This document shows, piece by piece, positions 1 to 8,570 of a stretch of DNA of 40,529 nt; positions within the stretch are counted from its first letter, which is position 1, and each line of letters opens with the position of its first letter. Both the position numbers and the translations under genes were made by a program. Origin of the DNA: Alphaproteobacteria bacterium (lineage in GTDB: Bacteria > Pseudomonadota > Alphaproteobacteria > Rhizobiales > JAJRRF01); contig JAJRRF010000124.1 in assembly GCA_024279735.1 (NCBI GenBank), positions 1 through 40,529 of the forward strand, in the 5' to 3' direction. The notes under the pieces are model-generated. The model was not told where the DNA came from and did not search any database. It was given only the letters and a program-made list of their open reading frames with translations.

Positions 1-137
1 ATGGGCTTGATAAATTACGGCAATTGCTCATGCACCAAAAAGATGAAGCAATCCGCCTGCTTAAAAAGTTCCTAGCCCCACAAACGAAAAAACAGCCCGT
101 CCAAAAGGCTTTAGCCTGAAGAGAGTCGTGTACTATG
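1..137 (+). mobile_element. 3' end of a partial IS element (C-terminal transposase fragment plus right terminal repeat)
   Basis: Open frame from the window edge to TGA at 117-119, then AGTCGTGTACTATG at 124-137, the exact reverse complement of the 14-bp sequence at 40391-40404 that precedes a transposase-like ORF at the other edge. Confidence 0.65.
3..119 (+). CDS. C-terminal fragment of a putative transposase (truncated by window edge)
   Basis: Frame reads GLDKLRQLLMHQKDEAIRLLKKFLAPQTKKQPVQKALA*. A short 'GLDxLR' C-terminus just inside the terminal repeat resembles IS4-type transposase tails. Confidence 0.5.
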   Translation, partial: GLDKLRQLLMHQKDEAIRLLKKFLAPQTKKQPVQKALA

Positions 138-182
138 ATATCAATCACAAAAATGTGAACTGTGGAATTATCGCACCAATTA

Positions 183-656
183 TCAGTCCTTACCCTGCCC
201 AAACCGTTCAAGCCGTCTCTTTTGTAAGACAGCAACTTCCTCGTCAAACTGGCTTTTTGAACGTACCGACATCCTGAATGTCAGAATACTGGAAACGATA
301 AAATAGAAGATCCCAAACCCCATTATCACAAAATGCAGCTTGCCTGTCCCCAGGTCATTGCCCATAGCCATATAAAGCAGTGCAGCCACCAAGATCATTT
401 CCAGCCACATATTTCCAAAGATCCAGCGCAATGGACGGCGTGCTGCCAATATCTTGCCCCAGGTAACAGGAAAATAGAATGCCCCATCATGCCCGCCAAA
501 CTTTTGCACAAGTTCACTGCGATTCCAAATACCAGTAAGCTGGCGCAGGACACCTGCATGAATCTTTTTTGAAAAGAAGGATCGCAAGCCAGCCATCTTG
601 CCAAGCAGTCCATGTAGGATCAGGACACTGATCACCAGCGCAGCTATTTTCAACAT
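183..656 (-). CDS. Uncharacterised membrane protein, paralogue of the upstream neighbour
   Basis: 157-aa ORF with hydrophobic segments. Shares the pattern LRxxTGIxxxxxLxQxFG...RWIFGNxxxE with ORF 656..1174. Confidence 0.7.
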   Translation of the reverse strand: MLKIAALVISVLILHGLLGKMAGLRSFFSKKIHAGVLRQLTGIWNRSELVQKFGGHDGAFYFPVTWGKILAARRPLRWIFGNMWLEMILVAALLYMAMGNDLGTGKLHFVIMGFGIFYFIVSSILTFRMSVRSKSQFDEEVAVLQKRRLERFGQGKD

Positions 657-1174
657 CAGTTGTCCCCACCCTCCCCTTTCTTGTCACTCGTGTTTTCAGT
701 CCCACTCCCCAAATGGTCAAAGCTGAATCCTGTCTCACTTTTAGGGCCGTATCTTTTCAGCTTTTCATGGACAAACTGATAGTGAACCTTTTTGGCTTTT
801 GAGGCATAGATCAGATAACCAACCAGATAGTAGCCAATCACCAAGCCAAAACCAGGCCAGCCATATTCTGCCCCGTTCCAGGTCATTTGCCACAGGACAA
901 TAAATAGGAAAAACTCTATAAGCTTGTTTCCAAAAATCCAGCGCACAAACGGGCGCACCTTCAGGATTTGCCAATATGATACAAAAAACACCAGTCGATT
1001 GTCAGGGGAGCCAAAAATCTGGATCAGGGTCATCTTGTCAAGAATACCGGTCACAAGCCTCAGAGAATCAAGCGAAACTCTCCTCCCGAATACTTCCTTC
1101 CAGGCCAGCCCTTCCCAAATAAAGGAAAAGGCCATCAGCAACATCAGGATATTGGAAAGCAGAAAAAGGATCAT
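656..1174 (-). CDS. Uncharacterised membrane protein, paralogue of the downstream neighbour
   Basis: 172-aa ORF. Stop overlaps the next start (TGATG), suggesting translational coupling. Confidence 0.7.
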   Translation of the reverse strand: MILFLLSNILMLLMAFSFIWEGLAWKEVFGRRVSLDSLRLVTGILDKMTLIQIFGSPDNRLVFFVSYWQILKVRPFVRWIFGNKLIEFFLFIVLWQMTWNGAEYGWPGFGLVIGYYLVGYLIYASKAKKVHYQFVHEKLKRYGPKSETGFSFDHLGSGTENTSDKKGEGGDN

Positions 1175-1201
1175 GAAGACAGGATATACCCCAAAAGCAA
1201 A

Positions 1202-1226
1202 AAAGTGATGCCCAAGGCATCACTTT
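1202..1226 (-). terminator. Rho-independent terminator of secA
   Basis: Perfect 11-bp stem AAAGTGATGCC/GGCATCACTTT, 3-nt loop, followed by T-rich sequence on the minus strand. Confidence 0.85.
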
Positions 1227-1248
1227 CAGTAGGTTTACAAAGCAAAGG

Positions 1249-4032
1249 TTAGCTGAGCTTACCATGACAATGCTTGTATTTCTTGCCTGAACCACAAGGG
1301 CATGGCGCATTGCGCGGAACCTTGCCCCAGCTTTCAGGATTATCTGGATCAATATCCGCACTGGCCTGGCGTGTCCGCACAGGTTGTCTCGGGGCTTCAG
1401 GCATGGCATTCGGATCATAATTGGCATCAACCACATCATCAACACTGAAGTCATCAAAGCCGCCACCAGAAGAGTCGTGATGTGCCTCCATCTCCGGCAA
1501 TTCTCCCATATCCATCAGCTCATCAGGGTCATCCGCCAGCTCAATATGGAACAGGTGTCCTGTCACATCCTTACGCATACTGGCCAAAAGGCTGCTGAAC
1601 AAGGTAAAGGCTTCTGTCTTATATTCATTCAGGGGATCACGCTGGCCATAGCCACGCAGCCCGACGGCCTGGCGAAGATGCTCAAGTGTGACAAGATGTT
1701 CACGCCAGAGATGGTCAAGTGTCTGCAACAGGATAGACTTTTCGATCTGGCGCATGACTTCAGGGGTGAAATCAACAGCCTTTTTGGCATAGGAGACATC
1801 AACCGCCTCAATCAGCCTGTCATATATCTCATCATCCGCAATGCCTTCTTCCTCTGCCCAGTCTTTGACAGGCAACTGCATTGCAAATATTTCCTGGACA
1901 TCACTGTCCAGCCCGGAAATATCCCACTGCTCGGCAAAGGCCTTTTCAGGTATATGCAGGCTCACCAGCTCCTCAACAACATGATGACGCATATCCTGAA
2001 TGGTCTCCGAAACATCCTCAGATTCCATCAGCTCAATACGCTGCTCAAAAATAACCTTGCGCTGGTCATTCATGACATCATCATATTTCAGCAAATTCTT
2101 ACGGATATCAAAGTTATGCGCCTCAACCTTTTGCTGTGCCTTTTCCAAAGCCTTGTTAATCCAGGGCGAAACAATGGCCTCGCCTTCCTCCAGACCAAGC
2201 TTGAGCAACATGCTGTCCATACGGTCAGAACCAAAGATACGCATCAGGTCATCCTCAAGCGAGAGGAAGAACATTGAGTTTCCGGGATCACCCTGGCGGC
2301 CTGTACGGCCACGCAACTGGTTGTCAATACGGCGCGATTCATGGCGTTCTGTACCGACAACATAAAGGCCTCCTGCTTCCAGTGCCCTCTTCTTGTCCTG
2401 ATCCACCTTTTCCTCTAGCTTGCGGGTCAATTTCTTTATTTCCTGCTCGTCCGTGACACCTGTAAGCTTATCCTCAAGCATCATGTCAAAATTGCCGCCA
2501 AGCTGGATGTCAGTACCACGGCCAGCCATATTGGTCGCAATCGTTACCGCTTCAGGCACACCGGCCTTAGCAATAATCTTGGCTTCCTCTTCATGAAAAC
2601 GGGCATTCAGAACCTTGTGTTTCACGCCCAGTTTCTTGAGCTGGTCGGCAAACATTTCAGACTTCTCAATAGAGGTCGTACCCACCAAAATAGGCTGTCC
2701 CCGTTTCTGGCAATCCTTGATCAGCTCAATGATGGCTTCATATTTCTCTTTGGCCGTGCGGTAGACAGCATCATTTTCATCTTTTCTCAAGACAGGACGG
2801 TTGGTGGGTATATCAATAACCGCCAGGCCATAAATATCCATAAACTCGCCAGCCTCGGTCATGGCAGTGCCTGTCATACCCGACAGTTTTTTGTAAAGCC
2901 GGAAATAGTTCTGGAACGTAACCGATGCCAGGGTCACATTTTCAGGCTGGATGCTGACACTTTCCTTGGCCTCCAGTGCCTGGTGCTGCCCTTCTGAATA
3001 ACGGCGGCCTTCCATCATTCTGCCCGTAAACTCATCAATAATGACAACCTCATCATTCTTGACAATATAGTCCTTGTCCTTCTTGAATATTTTATGGGCA
3101 CGCAGAGCCTGGTTGATATGATGAACAAGGGAAACATTCTCAATATCGTAGAGGGATTCTGTTCCCTCTTTCAGCATTCCCGCATCAGTCAACATCTGCT
3201 CAACATGGATGTTACCTTCTTCTGTCAGGGTCGCTGTCTTGTGCTTTTCCTCTATCTCGTAATCTTCCTCAACCAGTTCAGGGATAAACTTGTCAATTGA
3301 GATATAGAGGTCTGCAAGGTCATCAGTCGGCCCTGAAATGATCAGCGGTGTCCTGGCCTCATCAATCAGGATGGAGTCAACCTCATCAACGATGGAAAAG
3401 AAATGGCCGCGCTGCACCATTTCTGCCATCTCAAACTTCATGTTATCGCGCAGATAATCAAAACCGTATTCATTATTTGTGCCGTAAGTCACATCACAGG
3501 CATAATTTTTCTTGCGTTCATCATCTTCCATATTATTGGTAATTACACCAACGCTCAGGCCAAGGAACTTATAGACCCGTCCCATCCATTCCATGTCACG
3601 GCCAGCCAGATAGTCATTGACGGTGACAACATGAACGCCTTTCCCTGCAAGGGCATTGAGATAAACCGCCAGTGTCGCCACCAGCGTCTTGCCCTCACCA
3701 GTCCGCATCTCGGCAATCTTACCATCATGAAGGGTCATGCCACCAATCAGCTGAACATCATAATGCCTCTGGCCAAGTGAGCGTTTTGCAGCTTCCCTAA
3801 CAGTCGCGAAAGCTGGAACGAGAAGTTCATCCAGTTTTTTGGCAAGCTCCTTCTTATCTTCAATCCCTTCAAGCTGGGCACGAAAATCATCTGTCCTGGC
3901 ACGCAGTTCATCATCAGAAAGCTTTTCTATCTCTGGCTCCAGGGCATTGATTTCCTCAACCTTTGGGGCATAAGCCTTAAGGACACGTTCATTGGCACTC
4001 CCAAAGAATTTTTTGGCTATGGAACCCAGCAT
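1249..4032 (-). CDS. secA: Preprotein translocase ATPase SecA
   Basis: Full-length 927 aa; [46 protein letters not shown] and C-terminal [14 protein letters not shown] metal-binding motif. Confidence 0.99.
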   Translation of the reverse strand: MLGSIAKKFFGSANERVLKAYAPKVEEINALEPEIEKLSDDELRARTDDFRAQLEGIEDKKELAKKLDELLVPAFATVREAAKRSLGQRHYDVQLIGGMTLHDGKIAEMRTGEGKTLVATLAVYLNALAGKGVHVVTVNDYLAGRDMEWMGRVYKFLGLSVGVITNNMEDDERKKNYACDVTYGTNNEYGFDYLRDNMKFEMAEMVQRGHFFSIVDEVDSILIDEARTPLIISGPTDDLADLYISIDKFIPELVEEDYEIEEKHKTATLTEEGNIHVEQMLTDAGMLKEGTESLYDIENVSLVHHINQALRAHKIFKKDKDYIVKNDEVVIIDEFTGRMMEGRRYSEGQHQALEAKESVSIQPENVTLASVTFQNYFRLYKKLSGMTGTAMTEAGEFMDIYGLAVIDIPTNRPVLRKDENDAVYRTAKEKYEAIIELIKDCQKRGQPILVGTTSIEKSEMFADQLKKLGVKHKVLNARFHEEEAKIIAKAGVPEAVTIATNMAGRGTDIQLGGNFDMMLEDKLTGVTDEQEIKKLTRKLEEKVDQDKKRALEAGGLYVVGTERHESRRIDNQLRGRTGRQGDPGNSMFFLSLEDDLMRIFGSDRMDSMLLKLGLEEGEAIVSPWINKALEKAQQKVEAHNFDIRKNLLKYDDVMNDQRKVIFEQRIELMESEDVSETIQDMRHHVVEELVSLHIPEKAFAEQWDISGLDSDVQEIFAMQLPVKDWAEEEGIADDEIYDRLIEAVDVSYAKKAVDFTPEVMRQIEKSILLQTLDHLWREHLVTLEHLRQAVGLRGYGQRDPLNEYKTEAFTLFSSLLASMRKDVTGHLFHIELADDPDELMDMGELPEMEAHHDSSGGGFDDFSVDDVVDANYDPNAMPEAPRQPVRTRQASADIDPDNPESWGKVPRNAPCPCGSGKKYKHCHGKLS

Positions 4033-4396
4033 GTGGCAGAACCTCGTAAATATAATTTTTGATGTCGATAGACAAGGCAGTCCTGAAGCAACAGCCTTGA
4101 TAGATTTAAACCTTCAGAACCTTAATTTCATGTATGCCCCAATCAGTCAACCCTGTTACCAGAGTCAAGTGATGGATGCCTGCCTGTTATGGGCAAAAAA
4201 GTGATGATACTGGCCTATAATATGGTATCAGGCCAACAATAATCCAGACCTAACCCTGATACAAAGTTTCACCAAGGGTGTCTGCCAACAGGAATGATCC
4301 CCTGTCATTGGCACTATAAACCTAAAGACAGTACTTTTTGTAGAAAATTTATAAATTTTTTATATAGTTATCAGGGGCAAACAGGTCAACAAAAGT

Positions 4397-7231
4397 TTAC
4401 CCAGAAACTTTTTCAGAATTTGGTGTGTCATGGTCTTCCAAAAGGGTAACTGCGCCCAACAAGGACTTGTGGCTTTTTACAAGCCGTTCCTCTCCCGTTA
4501 TTTTACTGCCGGTCAGGTCTGTCACATAGAAAACATCGACAATCTTTTCTCCAAAAGTGGCAATATGTGCGGAATGGATATCAATATTCAGTTCATGCAT
4601 GGCTGAGGCAATCCTGAACAATAGTCCTGACCGGTCAAGACCCTGTATCTCAATGACCGTAAAACGTTCGGAAATGGCATTATCAATACGAACATCCGGT
4701 TCAACATGGAAGGCAGAAATTCTGCCCTTTGGCGGCCTGATCAGTTTCTCTATATCCTCCAGGGATTTTTCTCCACTGATAACCTGACCAATCAACTTGA
4801 TGATCCTGTCTGCCCGGCGCATCTCATCCTCATCCAGGTCAAAGCTGCGTTGAAGGATAATGTCATCCAGAGCCATGCCATCTCTTGTGGTTGAGATTTG
4901 CGCCCCTGAAATATTCGCGCCAACAGCGGCACAGGCCGCCGTTATAGTCATCAGGTGAAAGGGGTGGTCTACACGGTAGATTGTCACCTCAGTAGAATCT
5001 GTATAGCCATTAATCCTGAGCCTGGTATGAAGGGGCTGCGGGTCTTCCCTGGCCAGGTCAATCAGCGTGGCATGTTCAACCTGCTGCTCATGGGGGGTCT
5101 TTAGCCAGTAAGGTGAAGAATGAAGCTCTACAGCCTGGCTGATCCGCTTTTCATCCCAACCAGCCTTGCCCAGGGCGACCCCAAGCTTGGACTTTTCCTG
5201 GTCGACCCGTTCGCGAAAAGAACCGCCCGACATCTGCCCGGACAAATGAGACTCTACAGCATAGTAAAGGTTTCGCAACAATTGCCCTTTCCAGCCATTC
5301 CATGTGTCTGGGCCCACAGCCCTGATATCCACAACTGTCAGGATAAGCAACAGGTCAAGCCGTACCTTTGTCTGGACGATATTGGCAAAATCCATCAATG
5401 TCCTGCGGTCAGATATATCCCGGCTCTGGGCAAAGGTACTCATCTCAAGATGGTTCTCGACAAGCCAGGCCACAATCTCTGTTTCCGACCTGCTGAGGCC
5501 GAACCTTGGGCAAATCTGATGGGCAATCCTTGCCCCGGCGACCGAATGATCTTCTTTACGCCCCTTGGCAATATCATGAAGCAACACAGCGACATATATG
5601 ATGCGTCTATTGACATTCTGGATCAGGACGTAAGCCAAGGGATGCTCATCTGACATCTCCCCGCGATCCAGGGCAGCCAACAGCCCCACAGCCCTGATCA
5701 AATGGTCATCAACAGTGTAGTGATGATACATGTTAAACTGCATCATGCAGTCTATTGTGCCAAAGTCAGGTATAAACCGTCCCAACACCCCGCTGTCTGT
5801 CATGCGGCGCAAGGTTCCCTCGACATATTTGGGAGACATGAGCATTTCCAGAAAAAGGGCATTAGCCTCCCTATCTTCCCTCAAACTGTCATCAATCAGA
5901 TTCAGGTTTTCACGCACCAGACGGTAGGCCTTCGGGTGAAAGAAAGACCCTGACCTGACCGCCAGGGCAAAGATATGGATAAGGTTCACTGGGGTTTTGG
6001 AAAACACCTCCCCTGAAGATACATTCAGCCTGCCATATTCATAGAGAAAACCCTCAGGAAGCTGCACTGCTTTATCCTCTTCGGCAGTGCGTGAAGAAAG
6101 GCTTTTCAGGCGGGCAAACACCCTCTTGAGCATGGGCTGAGCCTTGAGATGCCGGACTTCCAGGGCAGAGCAGATGATACGTGTCAGGTCTCCTACCTCA
6201 CGGGCATTGAGGAAATAGGCCCGCATAAAGTTCTCGGCAGCCTGCATTCCCTCGGCATTTTTTGAATATTGCATCAGGCTGGCCATAGGCAACTGTATAT
6301 CAAAGGACAGGCGTTCATCAGGCCGTCCCCTTAAAAAATGCAGGTGACAGCGTGTTGTCCAAAGAAACTGTTCACATTTTTCAATGGCTCCTGCCTCAAT
6401 TTCATTGACCAGCGTGACCAGGCATTCCTTGTCTTCCCCGCTTTTTTCTATGGTATCGTCAAGGCTGATATAGGTGCTGAGCCAGTGCATCAGGTGCAAA
6501 TCCCTCATGCCGCCCTTATCCTCCTTCAGGTTCGGCTCAACCTGGTAACGGGTATCCCCTGAACGCTGGTGTCTGTCATCGCGTTCCTCAAACTTTGCCT
6601 GGACAAATTCCCGTGAATTTCCCCTGACCACATCATGGACAAACCTGGCCATATAACTGTCAAAGATAGCCTGCTGACCTGTGATAAGGCGTGAATCGAG
6701 CATAGCTGTACAGATCGTCATATCCGCCTTGGCCTCAGTTATGCAATCCTTCAGGGTTCTGGTAGCATGGCCGACCTTGAAGCCCAGGTCCCACAACATA
6801 TACAGGACATATTCCAGTATCTTGTTATGCCCTTCATTCTCAAGCGTTGGCATCAGGAACAAAAGGTCTATATCAGATTCCGGTGCCAGCAACCCCCTGC
6901 CATAACCACCCGTGGCAATGATGGTGACTGTCTCTTCGTCCACGTTGCTGCCCTGTTGCCCCGTGCCAGTATGCTGATGTTGGCAGGAAAAGTGGTAGAG
7001 TGCTGTAATCAGCATGTCCTGAAAATCACTCAGAGCCCGTGCACAGGCCTCACCATCATTGTCCGCAAGCAAGGTTTCTTTTGCCAACTCCCGCACCCGG
7101 TCAACATTATCCCTTAGAAACTTCTGAATTTCAGGCCGTGAATCCTCCCCCCTGGCATGGCTGTCATATATCGCGTTCATTTGTTCTGCCAGGCTTTGGC
7201 AGGAGATGGGGTTGGCTGAGGTAACAAACAT
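4397..7231 (-). CDS. glnD: Bifunctional [protein-PII] uridylyltransferase/uridylyl-removing enzyme GlnD
   Basis: 944 aa; nucleotidyltransferase GGYGRGLLAPESDIDLLFL, HD-domain LLHDIAKG, two C-terminal ACT-like regions. Confidence 0.97.
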   Translation of the reverse strand: MFVTSANPISCQSLAEQMNAIYDSHARGEDSRPEIQKFLRDNVDRVRELAKETLLADNDGEACARALSDFQDMLITALYHFSCQHQHTGTGQQGSNVDEETVTIIATGGYGRGLLAPESDIDLLFLMPTLENEGHNKILEYVLYMLWDLGFKVGHATRTLKDCITEAKADMTICTAMLDSRLITGQQAIFDSYMARFVHDVVRGNSREFVQAKFEERDDRHQRSGDTRYQVEPNLKEDKGGMRDLHLMHWLSTYISLDDTIEKSGEDKECLVTLVNEIEAGAIEKCEQFLWTTRCHLHFLRGRPDERLSFDIQLPMASLMQYSKNAEGMQAAENFMRAYFLNAREVGDLTRIICSALEVRHLKAQPMLKRVFARLKSLSSRTAEEDKAVQLPEGFLYEYGRLNVSSGEVFSKTPVNLIHIFALAVRSGSFFHPKAYRLVRENLNLIDDSLREDREANALFLEMLMSPKYVEGTLRRMTDSGVLGRFIPDFGTIDCMMQFNMYHHYTVDDHLIRAVGLLAALDRGEMSDEHPLAYVLIQNVNRRIIYVAVLLHDIAKGRKEDHSVAGARIAHQICPRFGLSRSETEIVAWLVENHLEMSTFAQSRDISDRRTLMDFANIVQTKVRLDLLLILTVVDIRAVGPDTWNGWKGQLLRNLYYAVESHLSGQMSGGSFRERVDQEKSKLGVALGKAGWDEKRISQAVELHSSPYWLKTPHEQQVEHATLIDLAREDPQPLHTRLRINGYTDSTEVTIYRVDHPFHLMTITAACAAVGANISGAQISTTRDGMALDDIILQRSFDLDEDEMRRADRIIKLIGQVISGEKSLEDIEKLIRPPKGRISAFHVEPDVRIDNAISERFTVIEIQGLDRSGLLFRIASAMHELNIDIHSAHIATFGEKIVDVFYVTDLTGSKITGEERLVKSHKSLLGAVTLLEDHDTPNSEKVSG

Positions 7232-7715
7232 TTTATAAACGAATCCTGTGTTTGGAGATCACTGAAAACTGGCACTATCTCAAAATAACATAACTTTTAA
7301 ATTATTATGTCTACTGATGAATCAAAGCTTATTGAGAGCTTAACAACAGGCGAAATATAAATTTTAAAAAGGCTTTGTCCTGAAGACAAATTAACCCTGC
7401 CTTAATGCTGAAAAGACTATAGTACACATGTCTTCCTGACCCTAGAAAATTCGTCAGTGTCAGGTGACTGTCACACAATGTAATGTGTTGAGTATTGCTG
7501 ATAGTTATGCGTTGTAGTTGAGTAAGTTGAGTAATCCTGGGAAAGAAACACCCCCCACCATATTAGAATTGACCTGTAATTAGGAAGCCAACCATTTTTT
7601 GAATGCGAACTGGCTCGTTAAATTTTAATACAGGTTCAGCCATAAGTCATGGGGCGAGTTTTAGGGAATGTATTTTCGTGAGTAATGCAACAAAGTATTG
7701 AGTATTGGAGTAGTT

Positions 7716-7847
7716 ATGAAAAGCGTAGTTTTTTATCTTATATGTAGCTTTTCTTCCATTTCAGCTTCACTTCTAATGGAAGATAGTGCGACCTCGAAGT
7801 ACAGTTATAGTATTGAAAAACAATATGGCCTTCTTGATATGCAATAG
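7716..7847 (+). CDS. Possible small secreted peptide (43 aa) or 5' end of a decayed gene
   Basis: ATG with GGAG upstream; MKSVVFYLICSFSSISASLLMEDSATSKYSYSIEKQYGLLDMQ*; signal-peptide-like N-terminus. Confidence 0.3.
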   Translation: MKSVVFYLICSFSSISASLLMEDSATSKYSYSIEKQYGLLDMQ

Positions 7848-8043
7848 GTTTTGCATCCAACTAACAGCCATAGCTTACAGTCAATATTATAAATATCTTT
7901 TGGGGGAGATATGTCTTGCCCTGTTTTACCAAGGCAATGCCTTGCTTTCCATTTCATATAGAAACAAGAAATGGTTAAGTCCTGAACAGTAAGGTTTACC
8001 AGGTCATCAGTGTAATTCATAAAGTATTGTAAGTAAACTTATT

Positions 8044-8085
8044 ACAGCCTGCTTTCTTTTCATAAGGAAGCAGGCTGTTTTGTTT
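8044..8085 (+). terminator. Rho-independent terminator
   Basis: Stem ACAGCCTGCTT / AAGCAGGCTGT followed by TTTTGTTTT. Confidence 0.75.
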
Positions 8086-8307
8086 TGTAATCATGTCCCA
8101 GAACCTAGAATTTATCATTTTTCCCAATATACTGGATTGCCATTATTTGGTATTTGTAAATTATTTATAGCCATGAAGGCTTTACAACAGCACCAACCCT
8201 ATTTATAACTAGGGTTAACTTGTTCTATAAACAAGAGTTAAATATTAATAAAAACACAGGAACAACAAGTTCCATCCAAAAATCAAGAGACCTTGAGGGG
8301 GAAAATA

Positions 8308-8493
8308 ATGAGGATCAGCTTTTTTCTAATTTCACTGATATTGGGCATCCTGTCTATTGTCATGCATTTCAGCGGCATGATTTCCGACATTTCAGGCTTT
8401 AATATCGGCAGCTATACAGGTATGGTGCCTGTCAGCCAGTTTTGGCTTGCATTCATTGCCTGGTTTCTGCTGATTATCCGTTACCTTAAATAG
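8308..8493 (+). CDS. Small two-segment membrane protein, uncharacterised (61 aa)
   Basis: MRISFFLISLILGILSIVMHFSGMISDISGFNIGSYTGMVPVSQFWLAFIAWFLLIIRYLK; the ATG at 8308 has a GAGGGGG ribosome-binding site, better than the TTG at 8293 in the ORF track. Confidence 0.65.
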   Translation: MRISFFLISLILGILSIVMHFSGMISDISGFNIGSYTGMVPVSQFWLAFIAWFLLIIRYLK

Positions 8494-8520
8494 CCAGCGA
8501 ACCTAACAGTAGCACCAAAA

Positions 8521-8570
8521 TAACCACTTTGTCCTCGCTTCTGGTTTTGGACAAGTGGTTATTTTATTTT
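8521..8570. terminator. Candidate bidirectional terminator between the convergent small ORF and mutS
   Basis: AACCACTT(T)GTCC ... GGACAAGTGGTT stem with one bulge, followed by a T-rich tract; overlaps the mutS stop codon. Confidence 0.55.

Noticed and set aside
1384-2277. 297-aa plus-strand ORF opposite secA
   Set aside because: Antisense shadow of a strongly conserved coding sequence; no recognisable domain.
5120-5653. 177-aa plus-strand ORF opposite glnD
   Set aside because: Antisense shadow ORF; glnD motifs occupy the other strand.
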